Shown here piece by piece: positions 44,435 to 53,401 of a stretch of 64,000 nt of DNA (position 1 is its first letter; each line of letters starts with the position of its first letter). The notes under the pieces are model-generated. The model was not told the DNA's origin and searched no databases. It saw only the letters and a program-made list of their open reading frames with translations. A program made the translations under genes and the position numbers. This stretch comes from Chitinophagales bacterium (lineage in GTDB: Bacteria > Bacteroidota > Bacteroidia > Chitinophagales > Chitinophagaceae). The DNA is taken from positions 1,364,001 to 1,428,000 of the forward strand of contig JAFLBI010000001.1 of the NCBI GenBank assembly GCA_017303835.1. The letters are read 5' to 3'.

Positions 44435-45778
44435 TTAGTCTTTTAATATTCTGTACCCCTGCGGATAGTAATTATTTACACGATTGGGTAATAGCTTGGC
44501 CCAACCCAGTGATAGTCCGCGATATCGCATCAGGTTCCAACCCTTTGTGCCTTGTAGGCTGATATCTTTTCTGCGCAGGTATTCCAGCGCTGTTGCTTCA
44601 TCTAATTCAACAGCTGGGAAACTATGGATTGCTCGGTTCCACAATGCCAGTTCATGATCTGGTATTAAGTCCTTGCCTTTTAACTGACCAACTGCTATAC
44701 CGGCTTTGCGGATATAGAGTTTACCCAACTGACTTAATGTGTCAAGCACTGGATCACTTACCGCTTTACATATATCTCCTGAACGAATGAGGTGATGGGC
44801 TTCCAGTTCAGGAATAGCTTGTTTCCACAATTGCTGCTCCTGCTTCGATGCCTGTTGCACTTGCTGCGGCCTGTGCGTTGCATGATATGATGCATCTGCT
44901 TTTTGAAAAACCGACAAGAAGAAACCTTCACCTTTCAGCAAGTGCGGATAAAATCGATAGCCTGTTGCTCCTGATTCAGTTTGTGTTGTGACGATATTCC
45001 ATGTTGCAGGTAAGTCCAAAGGCACTGATACCATATCGCCTTGCGCCATCAACCAATCCATGATGTCTTCATCTTCTTCGGGCGAATATGAACAGGTTGC
45101 ATACAACAAAGTGCCACCAGGTTTCAATGCCGGTAAAGCATCGGCTAAGATTCTTTGCTGTCGCTGACTGCAGAGTTGTACATGCTCAGGACTCCATTCA
45201 TTTACCGCATCAGGATCTTTGCGAAATAAGCCGCTGCCACTGCAAGGTGCATCCACGAGCATCACATCAAAATAATTGTGTAAGCTGGTAAAATCAGCAG
45301 GATCATTATTCGTAACGATAACATGTTCCGCACCCCATTTGGTGATGTTCTCTACCAAGATGGCTGCACGGGAACGAATGACTTCATTCGCCACCAATAC
45401 CCCATCATGAAAATAATCTGCAAGTAAAGTGGTCTTCCCTCCGGGCGCGGCACAAAGGTCTAAGACCTTTAAACCTTTTGTTTCTTTCATTACCTGCGTG
45501 AGGGCAGTCCAGATACACATACTACTCGCATCCTGCACATAGTAAGCACCAGCATGCAATAATGGATCGAAAGTGAAGAAAGGACGTTCATGCAAATATG
45601 CTGCGTGCGCACACCAGGGCACAGGTGTATCAAATGGAAAGCTATAAGCATCAGGTAGCTTGAACAAGTTTCTGCGGATACTGGTTACCTGTTCACCAGA
45701 TGCATGCAATGCATTGAGTGCAGCCAAATCTAATTGGGGTAAACTAGCTAAACGCGCTTGTAATGCCTGTGGTAACAA
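44435..45778 (-). CDS. RsmF-like rRNA cytosine-C5 methyltransferase
   Basis: The 447-residue protein belongs to the NOL1/NOP2/Sun family. Motifs are LDLCAAPGGKTTLLAD (SAM site), DAPCSGSGLFRKDPDAV (first cysteine), LLYATCSYSPEEDEDIM (catalytic cysteine in T-C-S). The C-terminal part (LYIRKAGIAVGQLKGKDLIPDHEL, YRGLSLGWAKLLPNRVNNYYP) is typical of RsmF/YebU and Bacteroidota homologues and includes an RNA-binding PUA-like fold. It would make m5C in 16S rRNA; the exact nucleotide is not visible. Confidence 0.92.
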   Translation of the reverse strand: MLPQALQARLASLPQLDLAALNALHASGEQVTSIRRNLFKLPDAYSFPFDTPVPWCAHAAYLHERPFFTFDPLLHAGAYYVQDASSMCIWTALTQVMKETKGLKVLDLCAAPGGKTTLLADYFHDGVLVANEVIRSRAAILVENITKWGAEHVIVTNNDPADFTSLHNYFDVMLVDAPCSGSGLFRKDPDAVNEWSPEHVQLCSQRQQRILADALPALKPGGTLLYATCSYSPEEDEDIMDWLMAQGDMVSVPLDLPATWNIVTTQTESGATGYRFYPHLLKGEGFFLSVFQKADASYHATHRPQQVQQASKQEQQLWKQAIPELEAHHLIRSGDICKAVSDPVLDTLSQLGKLYIRKAGIAVGQLKGKDLIPDHELALWNRAIHSFPAVELDEATALEYLRRKDISLQGTKGWNLMRYRGLSLGWAKLLPNRVNNYYPQGYRILKD

Positions 45779-45810
45779 ATCAGCCTTTTGTCAAAAATAC
45801 GGATGCAGGC

Positions 45811-47235
45811 TTAGACCGACTTGATTTCTGCAATCAGTTTCTGTAAAGCAGCTTTAGCATCACCAAACAACATAGATGTTTTGGGTTGAAAGAACAATGC
45901 ATTCTCAATACCGGCATAGCCAGGTTTCATGCTACGTTTGTTCACGATGACTGTTTTGGCTTGTTCTACTTCCAGAATAGGCATACCATATATAGGTGAA
46001 GCAGGATCGCTTTTGGCAGCAGGATTCACCACATCGTTGGCACCAAGAATCAGTACCACATCGGTTGTCTTAAATGCATCATTCGCCGTTTCCATTTCCT
46101 GCAGTTTATCATAAGCCACATCGGCTTCAGCCAATAATACATTCATATGCCCCGGCATTCTGCCAGCAACCGGGTGAATGGCATATTGCACATCTACCCC
46201 ACGCTCTTCCAGAATTTTCTCCAACTCATGGCATACGTGCTGTGCTTGCGCAACAGCTAATCCATAACCTGGCACAATCATGACTTTGTTGGCATAAGCC
46301 ATACAAACTGCTGCATCAGACACAGAAATTTCTTTGTGCGTACCGCCCTGTTGAGCGCTGGATGCTGCAGCAGCACCAGCTCCGAAAGAACCAATCAATA
46401 CATTGGTAAGGGAACGATTCATCGCCTTACACATCAAAATAGTTAGCAAAGTACCTGCAGCACCTACGAGGATACCGCCGGTGAGCATAGCTTTATTATC
46501 ATAGAGAAAACCACCGCATGCAGCTGCAACACCGGTAAATGAGTTGAGCAATGAAATCACTACCGGCATATCCGCACCACCAATAGGCATTACGAAGAAC
46601 ACCCCATAGATCAATGCTGCGAATAATACCACATAGAAAAAGAAAATAGTTTCTTCTGGCCTGAGTATGATGACATAAGCGCTTAATAAAAGAATAAACG
46701 CAAATAAACCAAGGTTAACAAGATGCTGTCCCTTAAAGGAAAAATCCTTGATACGACCATTGAGTTTACCCCAGGCAATCATACTTCCAGCAAAAGAGAT
46801 AGAACCAATTACCAAGCCGGCCATAATCACCAATAACATACCAGCATCCAGCTTGCTAAAGAAGTTTATATCTGTTCCATCATAATGGCGTGTGAGGTGA
46901 TTGAATTCAATGATGCCAATTAAAGCAGCACAAGCACCACCCATACCATTGAATAAACTCACCATCTCCGGCATTGCAGTCATCTTCACGGTTCTGGCCG
47001 ACCACACACCGGCTACTGTACCTATAGCCAGAGCTGCAAAAATCCAAACATAGTTCTGCAGTTTCACGCCATTTTCTTCATATAAAAAGATGGTGGCAAA
47101 AATGGCAATACTCATACCAGCTGCAGCAACCAGGTTGCCTTTTCTCGCCGTTTCCGGATGTGCCAGCATTTTCAGTCCGAGTATAAACGTAACCGAAGCA
47201 ATGATATAGGCCAGCGTTAACAAGTTCCATTCCAT
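45811..47235 (-). CDS. pntB: NAD(P) transhydrogenase subunit beta
   Basis: PntB (474 residues) holds about nine membrane helices (to about residue 260) and the C-terminal NADP(H)-binding domain III (VPGYGLAVAQAQH, HPVAGRMPGHMNVLLAEA, LGANDVVNPAA, VNKRSMKPGYAGIEN). With PntA it forms the proton-translocating transhydrogenase that makes NADPH from NADH. The alpha subunit is split in two genes upstream, as in Rhodospirillum. The start is 17 nt after the stop of the small alpha gene. Confidence 0.96.
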   Translation of the reverse strand: MEWNLLTLAYIIASVTFILGLKMLAHPETARKGNLVAAAGMSIAIFATIFLYEENGVKLQNYVWIFAALAIGTVAGVWSARTVKMTAMPEMVSLFNGMGGACAALIGIIEFNHLTRHYDGTDINFFSKLDAGMLLVIMAGLVIGSISFAGSMIAWGKLNGRIKDFSFKGQHLVNLGLFAFILLLSAYVIILRPEETIFFFYVVLFAALIYGVFFVMPIGGADMPVVISLLNSFTGVAAACGGFLYDNKAMLTGGILVGAAGTLLTILMCKAMNRSLTNVLIGSFGAGAAAASSAQQGGTHKEISVSDAAVCMAYANKVMIVPGYGLAVAQAQHVCHELEKILEERGVDVQYAIHPVAGRMPGHMNVLLAEADVAYDKLQEMETANDAFKTTDVVLILGANDVVNPAAKSDPASPIYGMPILEVEQAKTVIVNKRSMKPGYAGIENALFFQPKTSMLFGDAKAALQKLIAEIKSV

Positions 47236-47252
47236 AGATAATGCGTTAAGGG

Positions 47253-47573
47253 CTAGTTTTTCTTTTTAAACATTTCCAGCATGCGATCCGTTACCACGAA
47301 TCCACCAACCACATTGAGTGTTCCCAGAATCACTGCGAGGAAACCAAGTGCCAATGCGAAATAATTACCAGACTCTACTTTCCCCATCACAATGATGGCA
47401 CCGATGATTACTACACCGTGAATAGCGTTTGCACCACTCATCAGCGGTGTGTGTAAAACACTCGGCACGCGGCCAATTACTTCTATACCTAGAAAAATCA
47501 TCAGAATCACGATATAAATGATCTGCTGATGCAACTGTATCCATTGTAAAAAATCCTGCATAGTATTTATCAA
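47253..47573 (-). CDS. pntAB: NAD(P) transhydrogenase subunit alpha part 2 (membrane)
   Basis: The 106-residue protein contains three membrane helices. PSVLHTPLMSGANAIHGVVIIGA is the conserved domain II segment of the alpha subunit. It is the membrane part of the split alpha chain and lies 1 nt after the stop of the catalytic alpha gene and before pntB, giving a three-gene operon. Confidence 0.95.
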   Translation of the reverse strand: MINTMQDFLQWIQLHQQIIYIVILMIFLGIEVIGRVPSVLHTPLMSGANAIHGVVIIGAIIVMGKVESGNYFALALGFLAVILGTLNVVGGFVVTDRMLEMFKKKN

Positions 47574-47574
47574 T

Positions 47575-48699
47575 TTATGCGAGCAGTGCTGCTACTCTTT
47601 CGTGAATGATTTGTCCGTCATACGTAATACAAGTACCCTTTACCAGATCGTCTTCGAAATTCAAGTTGAGCTGACCAGTTTTATCAATAATCAACTGCAA
47701 GAAATTAAATACGTTCTTGCCATAGAGTTTGCTGGCATCGGAAGGCATGGCTGCAGCGAGCTGACTATTACCCACTACTTGTACCCCAGCATAGACAATG
47801 GTTTCGTTGTTCTTGGTTACTTCTGTATTTCCACCTGTAGCAGCAGCCAGATCAATGATGATACTGCCATTGCGCATTTGCTCAATCATGGCAGCTGTAA
47901 TCAGTATCGGGGCTTTCTTACCGGGTATTTGTGCAGTAGTAATGACGATATCTGCTTTGGCAATGGCAGCCGCAATACGGTCTTTTTGCTTTTGCTGATA
48001 CTCGGCAGATTGTTCAACTGCGTACCCACCTGCAGCAGAAGCATCGGCTGCGCCTTCCACTTCAATGAATTTGGCGCCAAGGCTCATCACCTCTTCTTTT
48101 ACAGCAGGTCTTGTATCGAATACTTCTACTACTGCTCCCAGTCTTCTGGCAGTGGCAATAGCTTGTAAGCCTGCAACACCTGCTCCCAAGATGAGGACTT
48201 TTGCAGGGGCAATACTACCAGCTGCTGTCATGAACATGGGGAAATAACGCGGATAGATATTGGCTGCTAATAACACTGCTTTATAGCCTGCGATATTGGC
48301 CTGAGAGCTGAGCACATCCATGCTTTGCGCACGAGTAGTACGGGGAATCATATCCAAACTGAATGCGCTAATGCCTTTATTGGCCCATGTATGCATTTGT
48401 TGAAAATGATACAATGGCTGATATACACCTAATACAATAGCATTGGGTTTGCACAAAGTAATATCAGATTCTGTAAGCAGCTGTATGCTTAAAACAATAT
48501 CTGCAGCTTGTAAAACTTGATTTCTGGAAAGAATGGTTACACCAACAGCTGCATAGCTTTCATCTGATGCCGAAGCTTTGACACCGGCGCCTGATTCAAC
48601 CTGAATCTGTACTTGTTGCTTGATAAGCTGTGCGCATTGCTCAGGTAATAATGACACACGATTTTCGCCTGTTGGTTCTTTGAGTATTCCGATGATCAT
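47575..48699 (-). CDS. pntAA: NAD(P) transhydrogenase subunit alpha part 1 (NAD-binding)
   Basis: The 374-residue soluble protein is domain I of transhydrogenase, related to alanine dehydrogenase: MIIGILKEPTGENRVSLLPEQ, the dinucleotide loop ILGAGVAGLQAIATARRLGA, the QSAEYQQKQKDRI mobile-loop region, TTAQIPGKKAPILI and SIIIDLAAATGGN. It binds NAD(H) and hands hydride to domain III on PntB. It is the first gene of the operon. Confidence 0.95.
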   Translation of the reverse strand: MIIGILKEPTGENRVSLLPEQCAQLIKQQVQIQVESGAGVKASASDESYAAVGVTILSRNQVLQAADIVLSIQLLTESDITLCKPNAIVLGVYQPLYHFQQMHTWANKGISAFSLDMIPRTTRAQSMDVLSSQANIAGYKAVLLAANIYPRYFPMFMTAAGSIAPAKVLILGAGVAGLQAIATARRLGAVVEVFDTRPAVKEEVMSLGAKFIEVEGAADASAAGGYAVEQSAEYQQKQKDRIAAAIAKADIVITTAQIPGKKAPILITAAMIEQMRNGSIIIDLAAATGGNTEVTKNNETIVYAGVQVVGNSQLAAAMPSDASKLYGKNVFNFLQLIIDKTGQLNLNFEDDLVKGTCITYDGQIIHERVAALLA

Positions 48700-48763
48700 G
48701 TTAAGGGTTGACCGGATGAAATTAACTGATGATCATCAACCAAAACCTGTTTTTTATCAACTT

Positions 48764-49561
48764 TTAGAATCGGATGCGAAAATGCGCTTTTTGTTGCTGT
48801 TCGGGGCGGAAGAATACAATGCCGATAAAGAAGAGATCAATGGTCAGTGTAACTGCAGGGTCAGCCTGTATTTCTGCCCAGGCCTGCTCCATCTCAGCAC
48901 TCCAATGAATATCGTCAAAGATCAAGACTGTTTGATCATGGGCTTTTTCTTTTAACCATTGGAAATAGCGCATCGTTGGTTCAAAGCGATGATTACCATC
49001 GATAAAGGCAAAATCAATTTGAGCCTGCTGCTTCAACCAAATGGGTAGTGTATCATCGAAGTTGCCAGTGATAATCGTAACATTACTAATACCTGCTTTG
49101 GTTATTACCGCTAAAGCTTGTTCCGCAACAGCAGGTGCACCTTCCATACTGGTAACAGGTATCAGATTGTTGGCGCTGGCTAAATATGCTGTAGTGATGC
49201 CTAAAGAAGTGCCCAACTCCAGTACTCCTGAGGGTTGAAAATAAGCAACCATCCTAAACAGAAGCTGACTGAATTTTTTAGGCTTCAGGGATGATTGTGC
49301 AATCTCACTGATCTTTCTTTGCTTGCTGAGTTGATGTCTGCTGCCTGCTCCAAAATCAGGTACTTCAATTGTGGTATTATTTTTTTTCAATGCATCTCGT
49401 AGCGGCTCAACAATGCTGTAGGTATAATATTGCCTGTCATCATTCAATACTTCTGTAATTAACTTAAATACAAAAGGAGAATGTACACCATGCCCTCTAC
49501 CATTGGCTGCAGTGAGATAGTATTGCAGGTATTTCCAACCAAGTACAGGTGCACTATACAT
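48764..49561 (-). CDS. SAM-dependent O-methyltransferase-like protein
   Basis: From the ATG at 49561 (MYSAPVLGWKYLQYYL) the protein is 265 residues. An ATG at 49588 would overlap the upstream gene further. GVLELGTSLGITTAYLA (motif I), VTSMEGAPAVAEQA, IDFAFIDGNHRFEPTMRYFQWL and LIFDDIHWSAEME resemble class I methyltransferases of the catechol O-methyltransferase-like type. The N-terminal YLTAANGRGHGVHSPFVF is a conserved feature of a Bacteroidota subgroup. The substrate is unknown. It overlaps the membrane-protein gene by 8 nt and is last in a thyA-folA run. Confidence 0.85.
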   Translation of the reverse strand: MYSAPVLGWKYLQYYLTAANGRGHGVHSPFVFKLITEVLNDDRQYYTYSIVEPLRDALKKNNTTIEVPDFGAGSRHQLSKQRKISEIAQSSLKPKKFSQLLFRMVAYFQPSGVLELGTSLGITTAYLASANNLIPVTSMEGAPAVAEQALAVITKAGISNVTIITGNFDDTLPIWLKQQAQIDFAFIDGNHRFEPTMRYFQWLKEKAHDQTVLIFDDIHWSAEMEQAWAEIQADPAVTLTIDLFFIGIVFFRPEQQQKAHFRIRF

Positions 49562-50063
49562 GTTGCTTTTTTTGAAAAGGTAATTCACTCATCCACCAAA
49601 ATACAGAGTACGATAGTGCAAAGAAAGCGATATAAGCTATCCAGTTAATGAGTTCGCCGATCGATTCGAATCGAATGCCTACTTGACCAATAGTGATACT
49701 ATTATAAATCGGCAGCCAACAAAGTAATAGCCAGTATACAATCGCAAATAGCCAGGATGCTGCTACATGCTTGGAGATGGTAAGCAACGGAAAAAAAACT
49801 TGTAGGAATCGAAAACCAATTACGATGTATTGAAAATTGGTAACAGGGTATCTATTCCCAGTTACAGGCTGATTTGTATAGAAATTGTACCATTGGTACC
49901 AGATAAATAGTTGGGCCAAACCATAGACCAGCATGATACGATTGCAGGTAAACAACACTGCTCTTGCATAACCCCTGGTTGATGCGAACAGCAAGGATAT
50001 CAACAACAACAGGGGTAAAATCCTGATGTAGTAAAAATCCAGAGAAGTGAATAGTTCACTCAT
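49554..50063 (-). CDS. Unrecognised integral membrane protein
   Basis: The protein of 169 residues has about five hydrophobic helices (for instance ILPLLLLISLLFAS, WLFAIVYWLLLCWLPI, AYIAFFALSYSVFWW), aromatic-rich, without a family motif I can name. It overlaps DHFR by 4 nt (ATGA) and the methyltransferase gene by 8 nt, so it is translated in one unit with them. Confidence 0.75.
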   Translation of the reverse strand: MSELFTSLDFYYIRILPLLLLISLLFASTRGYARAVLFTCNRIMLVYGLAQLFIWYQWYNFYTNQPVTGNRYPVTNFQYIVIGFRFLQVFFPLLTISKHVAASWLFAIVYWLLLCWLPIYNSITIGQVGIRFESIGELINWIAYIAFFALSYSVFWWMSELPFQKKQHV

Positions 50064-50554
50064 CGCTTATCCCAACGCTGAAAAGTGAATGCGTATGCAT
50101 GTTTGGCATCAGTTGCATGTGCTTCTTCCCAGCCAAGTTGCCAAGTATGTGTATCCAGTTCGGGGAAGCTGGTATCACCATCCAAATCTGCATGCACACG
50201 GGTAAGATAGACATGATGCGCCATGGGTAAAGCCTGTCGATAGATTTCGCCACCGCCGGTAATCATTACTTCAGCATACCCATTGTCCTTAGCTAATTGT
50301 ATGGCTTCATTGAGTGAACCAACCGTTTCGGCATTGGTGGCTGACCAATTGCTTTGACGTGTAATCACAATATTCAATCGGCCGCCGAGTGGTTTGTTAC
50401 CCAATGCTTCAAATGTTTTTCTGCCCATAACAACAGGCAGTGCCCAGGTCTTATTCTTAAAAAACTTGAGGTCTTTGGGTAAATGCCATAACAATGCATT
50501 GTCTTTACCAATCATGCCGTTGGCAGATACTGCTACTATCAGAGAGATTGTCAT
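50060..50554 (-). CDS. folA: Dihydrofolate reductase
   Basis: The 164-residue protein shows the DHFR features: ISLIVAVSANGMIGKDNALLWHLPKDLKFFK (substrate-binding W-x-L-P with Asp), VVMGRKTFEALG (NADPH binding), LNIVITRQ, and VMITGGGEIYRQALPMAHHVYLTRVHADLDGDTSFP. It reduces dihydrofolate made by thymidylate synthase. thyA lies 1 nt upstream in the same direction, a classic pairing. Confidence 0.96.
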   Translation of the reverse strand: MTISLIVAVSANGMIGKDNALLWHLPKDLKFFKNKTWALPVVMGRKTFEALGNKPLGGRLNIVITRQSNWSATNAETVGSLNEAIQLAKDNGYAEVMITGGGEIYRQALPMAHHVYLTRVHADLDGDTSFPELDTHTWQLGWEEAHATDAKHAYAFTFQRWDKR

Positions 50555-50555
50555 A

Positions 50556-51350
50556 TTAAACAGCTACAGGTGCTTTAATGGCCGGGTGACACTGATAGTT
50601 CTCCAGCGTGAAATCTTCAAAACGGAAACTGAAAATATCTTTTACTTCAGGATTGAGTCGTATAGTTGGCAATGGATAAGGCTCCCTGCTCAATTGCAAG
50701 TTCACTTGTTCCATATGATTACTATAAATATGGACATCGCCAAATGTGTGTACAAAATCACCATAACCCAAACCACACACTTGTGCAATCATCATCGTTA
50801 ATAAGGCGTATGAAGCAATATTAAAGGGCACACCCAGAAATACATCTGCGCTACGTTGATAGAGCTGACAGCTGAGTTTGCCATCAGCCACATAAAATTG
50901 AAACATCGTATGACAGGGCATTAATGCCATTTGAGGCAAATCAGCCACATTCCATGCACTCACCAATAAGCGACGGCTATCCGGATTTTTTTTGATCTGC
51001 TGAATCAGGTCTGTGATTTGATCCACCACTACCCCATTTGCTCCTTCCCAACTGCGCCATTGTTTGCCATATACGGGGCCCAGTTCACCATTTTCATCAG
51101 CCCATTCATCCCAGATACTTACGCCGTTTTCTTTCAGGTACTGAATATTGGTTGCCCCTTGCAAAAACCACAACAACTCATGTATGATGCTTTTCAGGTG
51201 TACTTTCTTCGTTGTAACCAAAGGAAAACCTTGTTCTAAATCGAAACGCATTTGATAACCAAAGCAGCTGATGGTGCCTGTGCCTGTACGATCGCTCTTG
51301 AAAACACCTGTATCTAAAATATGCCGAAGTAACTGATGATATTGTTGCAT
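50556..51350 (-). CDS. thyA: Thymidylate synthase
   Basis: ThyA (264 residues) methylates dUMP with methylene-tetrahydrofolate. [22 protein letters not shown], the dUMP-binding [11 protein letters not shown], the active-site cysteine in [36 protein letters not shown] and [14 protein letters not shown] are all present. It is followed at once by folA. The start is divergent from the LuxR-type regulator, with about 150 nt between. Confidence 0.97.
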   Translation of the reverse strand: MQQYHQLLRHILDTGVFKSDRTGTGTISCFGYQMRFDLEQGFPLVTTKKVHLKSIIHELLWFLQGATNIQYLKENGVSIWDEWADENGELGPVYGKQWRSWEGANGVVVDQITDLIQQIKKNPDSRRLLVSAWNVADLPQMALMPCHTMFQFYVADGKLSCQLYQRSADVFLGVPFNIASYALLTMMIAQVCGLGYGDFVHTFGDVHIYSNHMEQVNLQLSREPYPLPTIRLNPEVKDIFSFRFEDFTLENYQCHPAIKAPVAV

Positions 51351-51504
51351 GCTGCAAAGTAACCAAGCCCGGGCATATAAAAACAGCTACAAAATCGTCG
51401 GGGGATTCTCTGTGAATTAGGGGGAAATTAGCTGGAATATTTAAGAAAAAGATGATACCTTCATCCCGCTCAGAGGCATGTTCGATGCCTTTAATACAAC
51501 GGTT

Positions 51505-52134
51505 ATGAAAATTTTGATTGCTGACGATCACACTATGGTGAGGGAAGGATTAAAAAAAATCCTCCTGGAAGCTTTCCCCTTTGCTGAAGTTCACGATGCA
51601 TCTGACGGGGCTGAATTAATGAAGAAAGCCATCAAAGGCGAATGGGAAATCATCATCAGTGATGTAACCATGCCCGGCATGACAGGTATAGACGTATTAA
51701 AACAACTACGCTCACAAGGCATAGAAACGCCCATGCTGATGCTGAGTATGCACGCTCCTGAACAATACGCCGTAAGATCCATTAAAGCTGGCGCTTCGGG
51801 CTACCTTACAAAAGACAATGCCCCTTACGAGCTTGTAACAGCTGTACAGCAGGTATTGAACGGTCGCAGGTATATCACGCCACAGGTTGCGGATGTACTG
51901 GCTGATTCTATTGAGACTGATAAGGACAAAATGCCTCACGAACTGCTTTCAGACCGAGAATTTGAGGTGATGAAACTGATTGTAGAGGGTAAAACAGTGA
52001 GTGAAATTGCCGAATCTCTTTCACTCAGCGTGAACACAATCAGTACTTACCGTTCCAGAATTCTCGAGAAAATGCACCTTCATTCTAATTCAGACCTGGT
52101 TAAATATGCTATTGAGCATAAGCTAGAGCTCTGA
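51505..52134 (+). CDS. NarL/LuxR-family response regulator
   Basis: From the ATG at 51505 (MKILIADDHTMVREGL) the protein is 209 residues: a receiver domain with Asp7-Asp8, phosphoacceptor Asp53 (IIISDVTMPG), Ser81 and Lys103 (GYLTKDN), and a C-terminal GerE/LuxR helix-turn-helix (about 145-205, LSDREFEVMKLIVEGKTVSEIAESLSLSVNTISTYRSRILEKM). It is a phosphorylation-controlled transcription factor. It opens the cluster of receiver proteins and GH5 enzyme and is the only DNA-binding protein there, so it is the natural candidate for reading the TGTAGT-N6-ACTACA dyads nearby. No partner kinase adjoins it. Confidence 0.93.
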   Translation: MKILIADDHTMVREGLKKILLEAFPFAEVHDASDGAELMKKAIKGEWEIIISDVTMPGMTGIDVLKQLRSQGIETPMLMLSMHAPEQYAVRSIKAGASGYLTKDNAPYELVTAVQQVLNGRRYITPQVADVLADSIETDKDKMPHELLSDREFEVMKLIVEGKTVSEIAESLSLSVNTISTYRSRILEKMHLHSNSDLVKYAIEHKLEL

Positions 52135-52151
52135 TTATGAACACTTTATAC

Positions 52152-52193
52152 AAGGGCCTGTAGTGAAATTACTACAGGCCCTTCTTTTTTTCC
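52152..52193 (+). terminator. Terminator after the LuxR regulator, containing a TGTAGT-N6-ACTACA dyad
   Basis: A 13-bp stem AAGGGCCTGTAGT with ACTACAGGCCCTT (52152-52164 and 52171-52183, 6-nt loop GAAATT) is followed by CTTTTTTTT. The centre of the stem is the dyad TGTAGT-N6-ACTACA (52159-52176), which also occurs in places that are not terminators, so this site may act as both operator and terminator. Confidence 0.85.
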
Positions 52194-52235
52194 CACAAGT
52201 CTATTCCCAAAAACTGCTACTAAACAGGCATCTAT

Positions 52236-52271
52236 CACTACAACCAGGCCTGCCGTATTGTAGAATCTTTG
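52236..52271 (+). promoter_or_regulatory. Promoter module CACTACA-N24-CTTTG, copy 1
   Basis: CACTACA (52236-52242), exactly 24 nt, then CTTTG (52267-52271) followed by TGTTGTAAAAC and, 18 nt after CTTTG, the ATG of the first receiver-only gene. CTTTG resembles the end of the Bacteroidota -7 element (TAnnTTTG) and CACTACA takes the place just upstream of the -33 box. The identical arrangement occurs at 52856 and 53488. Confidence 0.65.
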
Positions 52272-52289
52272 TGTTGTAAAACAAAGGTT

Positions 52290-52667
52290 ATGAAAAACAA
52301 TATGCTTGATATCCTGCTGGTTGACGAATCCAGCTATATCGTATTCCAAGTAAAAAACGCTTTAGCCAATCAAGGTATTAAAGCCAACGTAGACACTGTA
52401 GAGACTGTAGAAGATGCAACTACTTATTTCAGAACCAAGCATCCCGACTTTGTCATCACTGATTTGAATCTGCCCGATAAAAGTGGTATCGAGTTGATGA
52501 AGGCCATCAAAAAAGAAAAAGGCAGTAGCAAATTGTATGTGCTTACCCATTTCACTATTGATGCATTTCGCGACATGGCCATTTTGCATGGCGCAGACAG
52601 CTTTCTGGACAAGGCCAATGATATTGACCAAAAACTGCCAGAAATGATTAAATCCTTTGCTGCGTAA
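52290..52667 (+). CDS. Receiver-only response regulator protein, copy 1
   Basis: The ATG at 52290 gives 125 residues consisting of just one receiver domain: Asp12-Glu13 (LLVDESS), phosphoacceptor Asp58 (VITDLNLPD), Thr86 (VLTHFT) and Lys108 (FLDKAND). There is no output domain, so it acts by phosphotransfer or by protein contact, as CheY and Spo0F do. It is about two-thirds identical to the next gene and shares its promoter module, so the two are a tandem duplication. The FLDKxxD ending is like NarL-type receivers. Confidence 0.88.
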   Translation: MKNNMLDILLVDESSYIVFQVKNALANQGIKANVDTVETVEDATTYFRTKHPDFVITDLNLPDKSGIELMKAIKKEKGSSKLYVLTHFTIDAFRDMAILHGADSFLDKANDIDQKLPEMIKSFAA

Positions 52668-52771
52668 GCATTAGAGGCAATCCACAAAACAGAAAAAGCT
52701 AGCCATAAATCCCGTTTTAATATTCCATCCTATGTAAAACCTTATTTCCTTTATCCCTTTGTTTTAACCCT

Positions 52772-52811
52772 GGAAGGATGTAGTAACGACACTACATCCT
52801 TCCTTGTTTTT
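52772..52811 (+). terminator. Terminator after receiver gene 1, containing the dyad
   Basis: Stem GGAAGGATGTAGT with ACTACATCCTTCC (52772-52784 and 52791-52803), loop AACGAC, then TTGTTTTT. The centre is TGTAGT-N6-ACTACA (52779-52796). It is nearly identical to the hairpin at 53402, including the loop. Confidence 0.82.
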
Positions 52812-52855
52812 ACCATAGAACCATTACAAAATCCTGATTCCACATTCATGTCAAC

Positions 52856-52891
52856 CACTACAAATTGCGCTTGCGCAATGTTGTCTCTTTG
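52856..52891 (+). promoter_or_regulatory. Promoter module CACTACA-N24-CTTTG, copy 2
   Basis: CACTACA at 52856-52862, 24 nt, CTTTG at 52887-52891, then TATTGTAAAAC and the ATG of receiver gene 2 after 18 nt. The spacer between the two boxes differs from copy 1, while boxes and spacing are kept. Confidence 0.65.
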
Positions 52892-52909
52892 TATTGTAAA
52901 ACGAGGGAC

Positions 52910-53287
52910 ATGAAAAACAATGCACTTGATATACTGCTGGTAGATGCGTCCAGCTATATCGTTTACAGGGTAAAGGATGTATTGGCTAAACAAGGTATTC
53001 AGGCCCATGTAAAAAGTGTAGAAACTGTAGCGGAAGCCACCTCCTATTTCCGGGAGAAACACCCGGATCTGGTGATTACCGATCTGGACCTGCCAGATGA
53101 GAGTGGTCTGGAACTGATTAAGACTATAGGAAAAGAGAAAGGCCATACCAAACTATATGTACTAACTCATTTTACCATTGACGCTTTTCGCAATATGGCA
53201 TTATCCAGCGGTGCAGATAGTTTCCTGGATAAGGCAAATGATATTGATAAAATACTACCAGGCATGATATATTCCTATGCCGCGTAG
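52910..53287 (+). CDS. Receiver-only response regulator protein, copy 2 (one acidic-pocket residue missing)
   Basis: The protein of 125 residues is a receiver domain alone with Asp12 but Ala13 (LLVDASS) where the acidic partner is expected, Asp58 (VITDLDLPD), Thr86 and Lys108. The usual pair of acidic residues binds magnesium for phosphorylation, so this copy may be phosphorylated poorly, or act as a constitutive or decoy partner. VLTHFTIDAFR and SFLDKANDID are identical to copy 1, which shows recent duplication. The stop codon lies inside a near-perfect dyad at 53283-53300. Confidence 0.88.
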   Translation: MKNNALDILLVDASSYIVYRVKDVLAKQGIQAHVKSVETVAEATSYFREKHPDLVITDLDLPDESGLELIKTIGKEKGHTKLYVLTHFTIDAFRNMALSSGADSFLDKANDIDKILPGMIYSYAA

Positions 53288-53300
53288 TAGTATCACTACA
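53283..53300 (+). promoter_or_regulatory. Near-perfect dyad CGTAGT-N6-ACTACA
   Basis: CGTAGT (53283-53288), 6 nt (AGTATC), ACTACA (53295-53300): one mismatch from the dyad seen at 52159, 52779, 53410 and 55166. It overlaps the stop codon of receiver gene 2 and is not part of a terminator-like hairpin. Confidence 0.5.
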
Positions 53301-53401
53301 AATTTGACACTATGTAAGAAACAAGCCATTTATATACATTTAAATCAATAAATCCATCTTATGTAATGAAGATTGACTAAGCATTCCTTTGTTTTTACAA
53401 T

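Noticed and set aside
47602-48168. 188-codon frame on the plus strand opposite pntAA
   Set aside because: Antisense shadow of a well-conserved gene, cysteine- and serine-rich with no motif.
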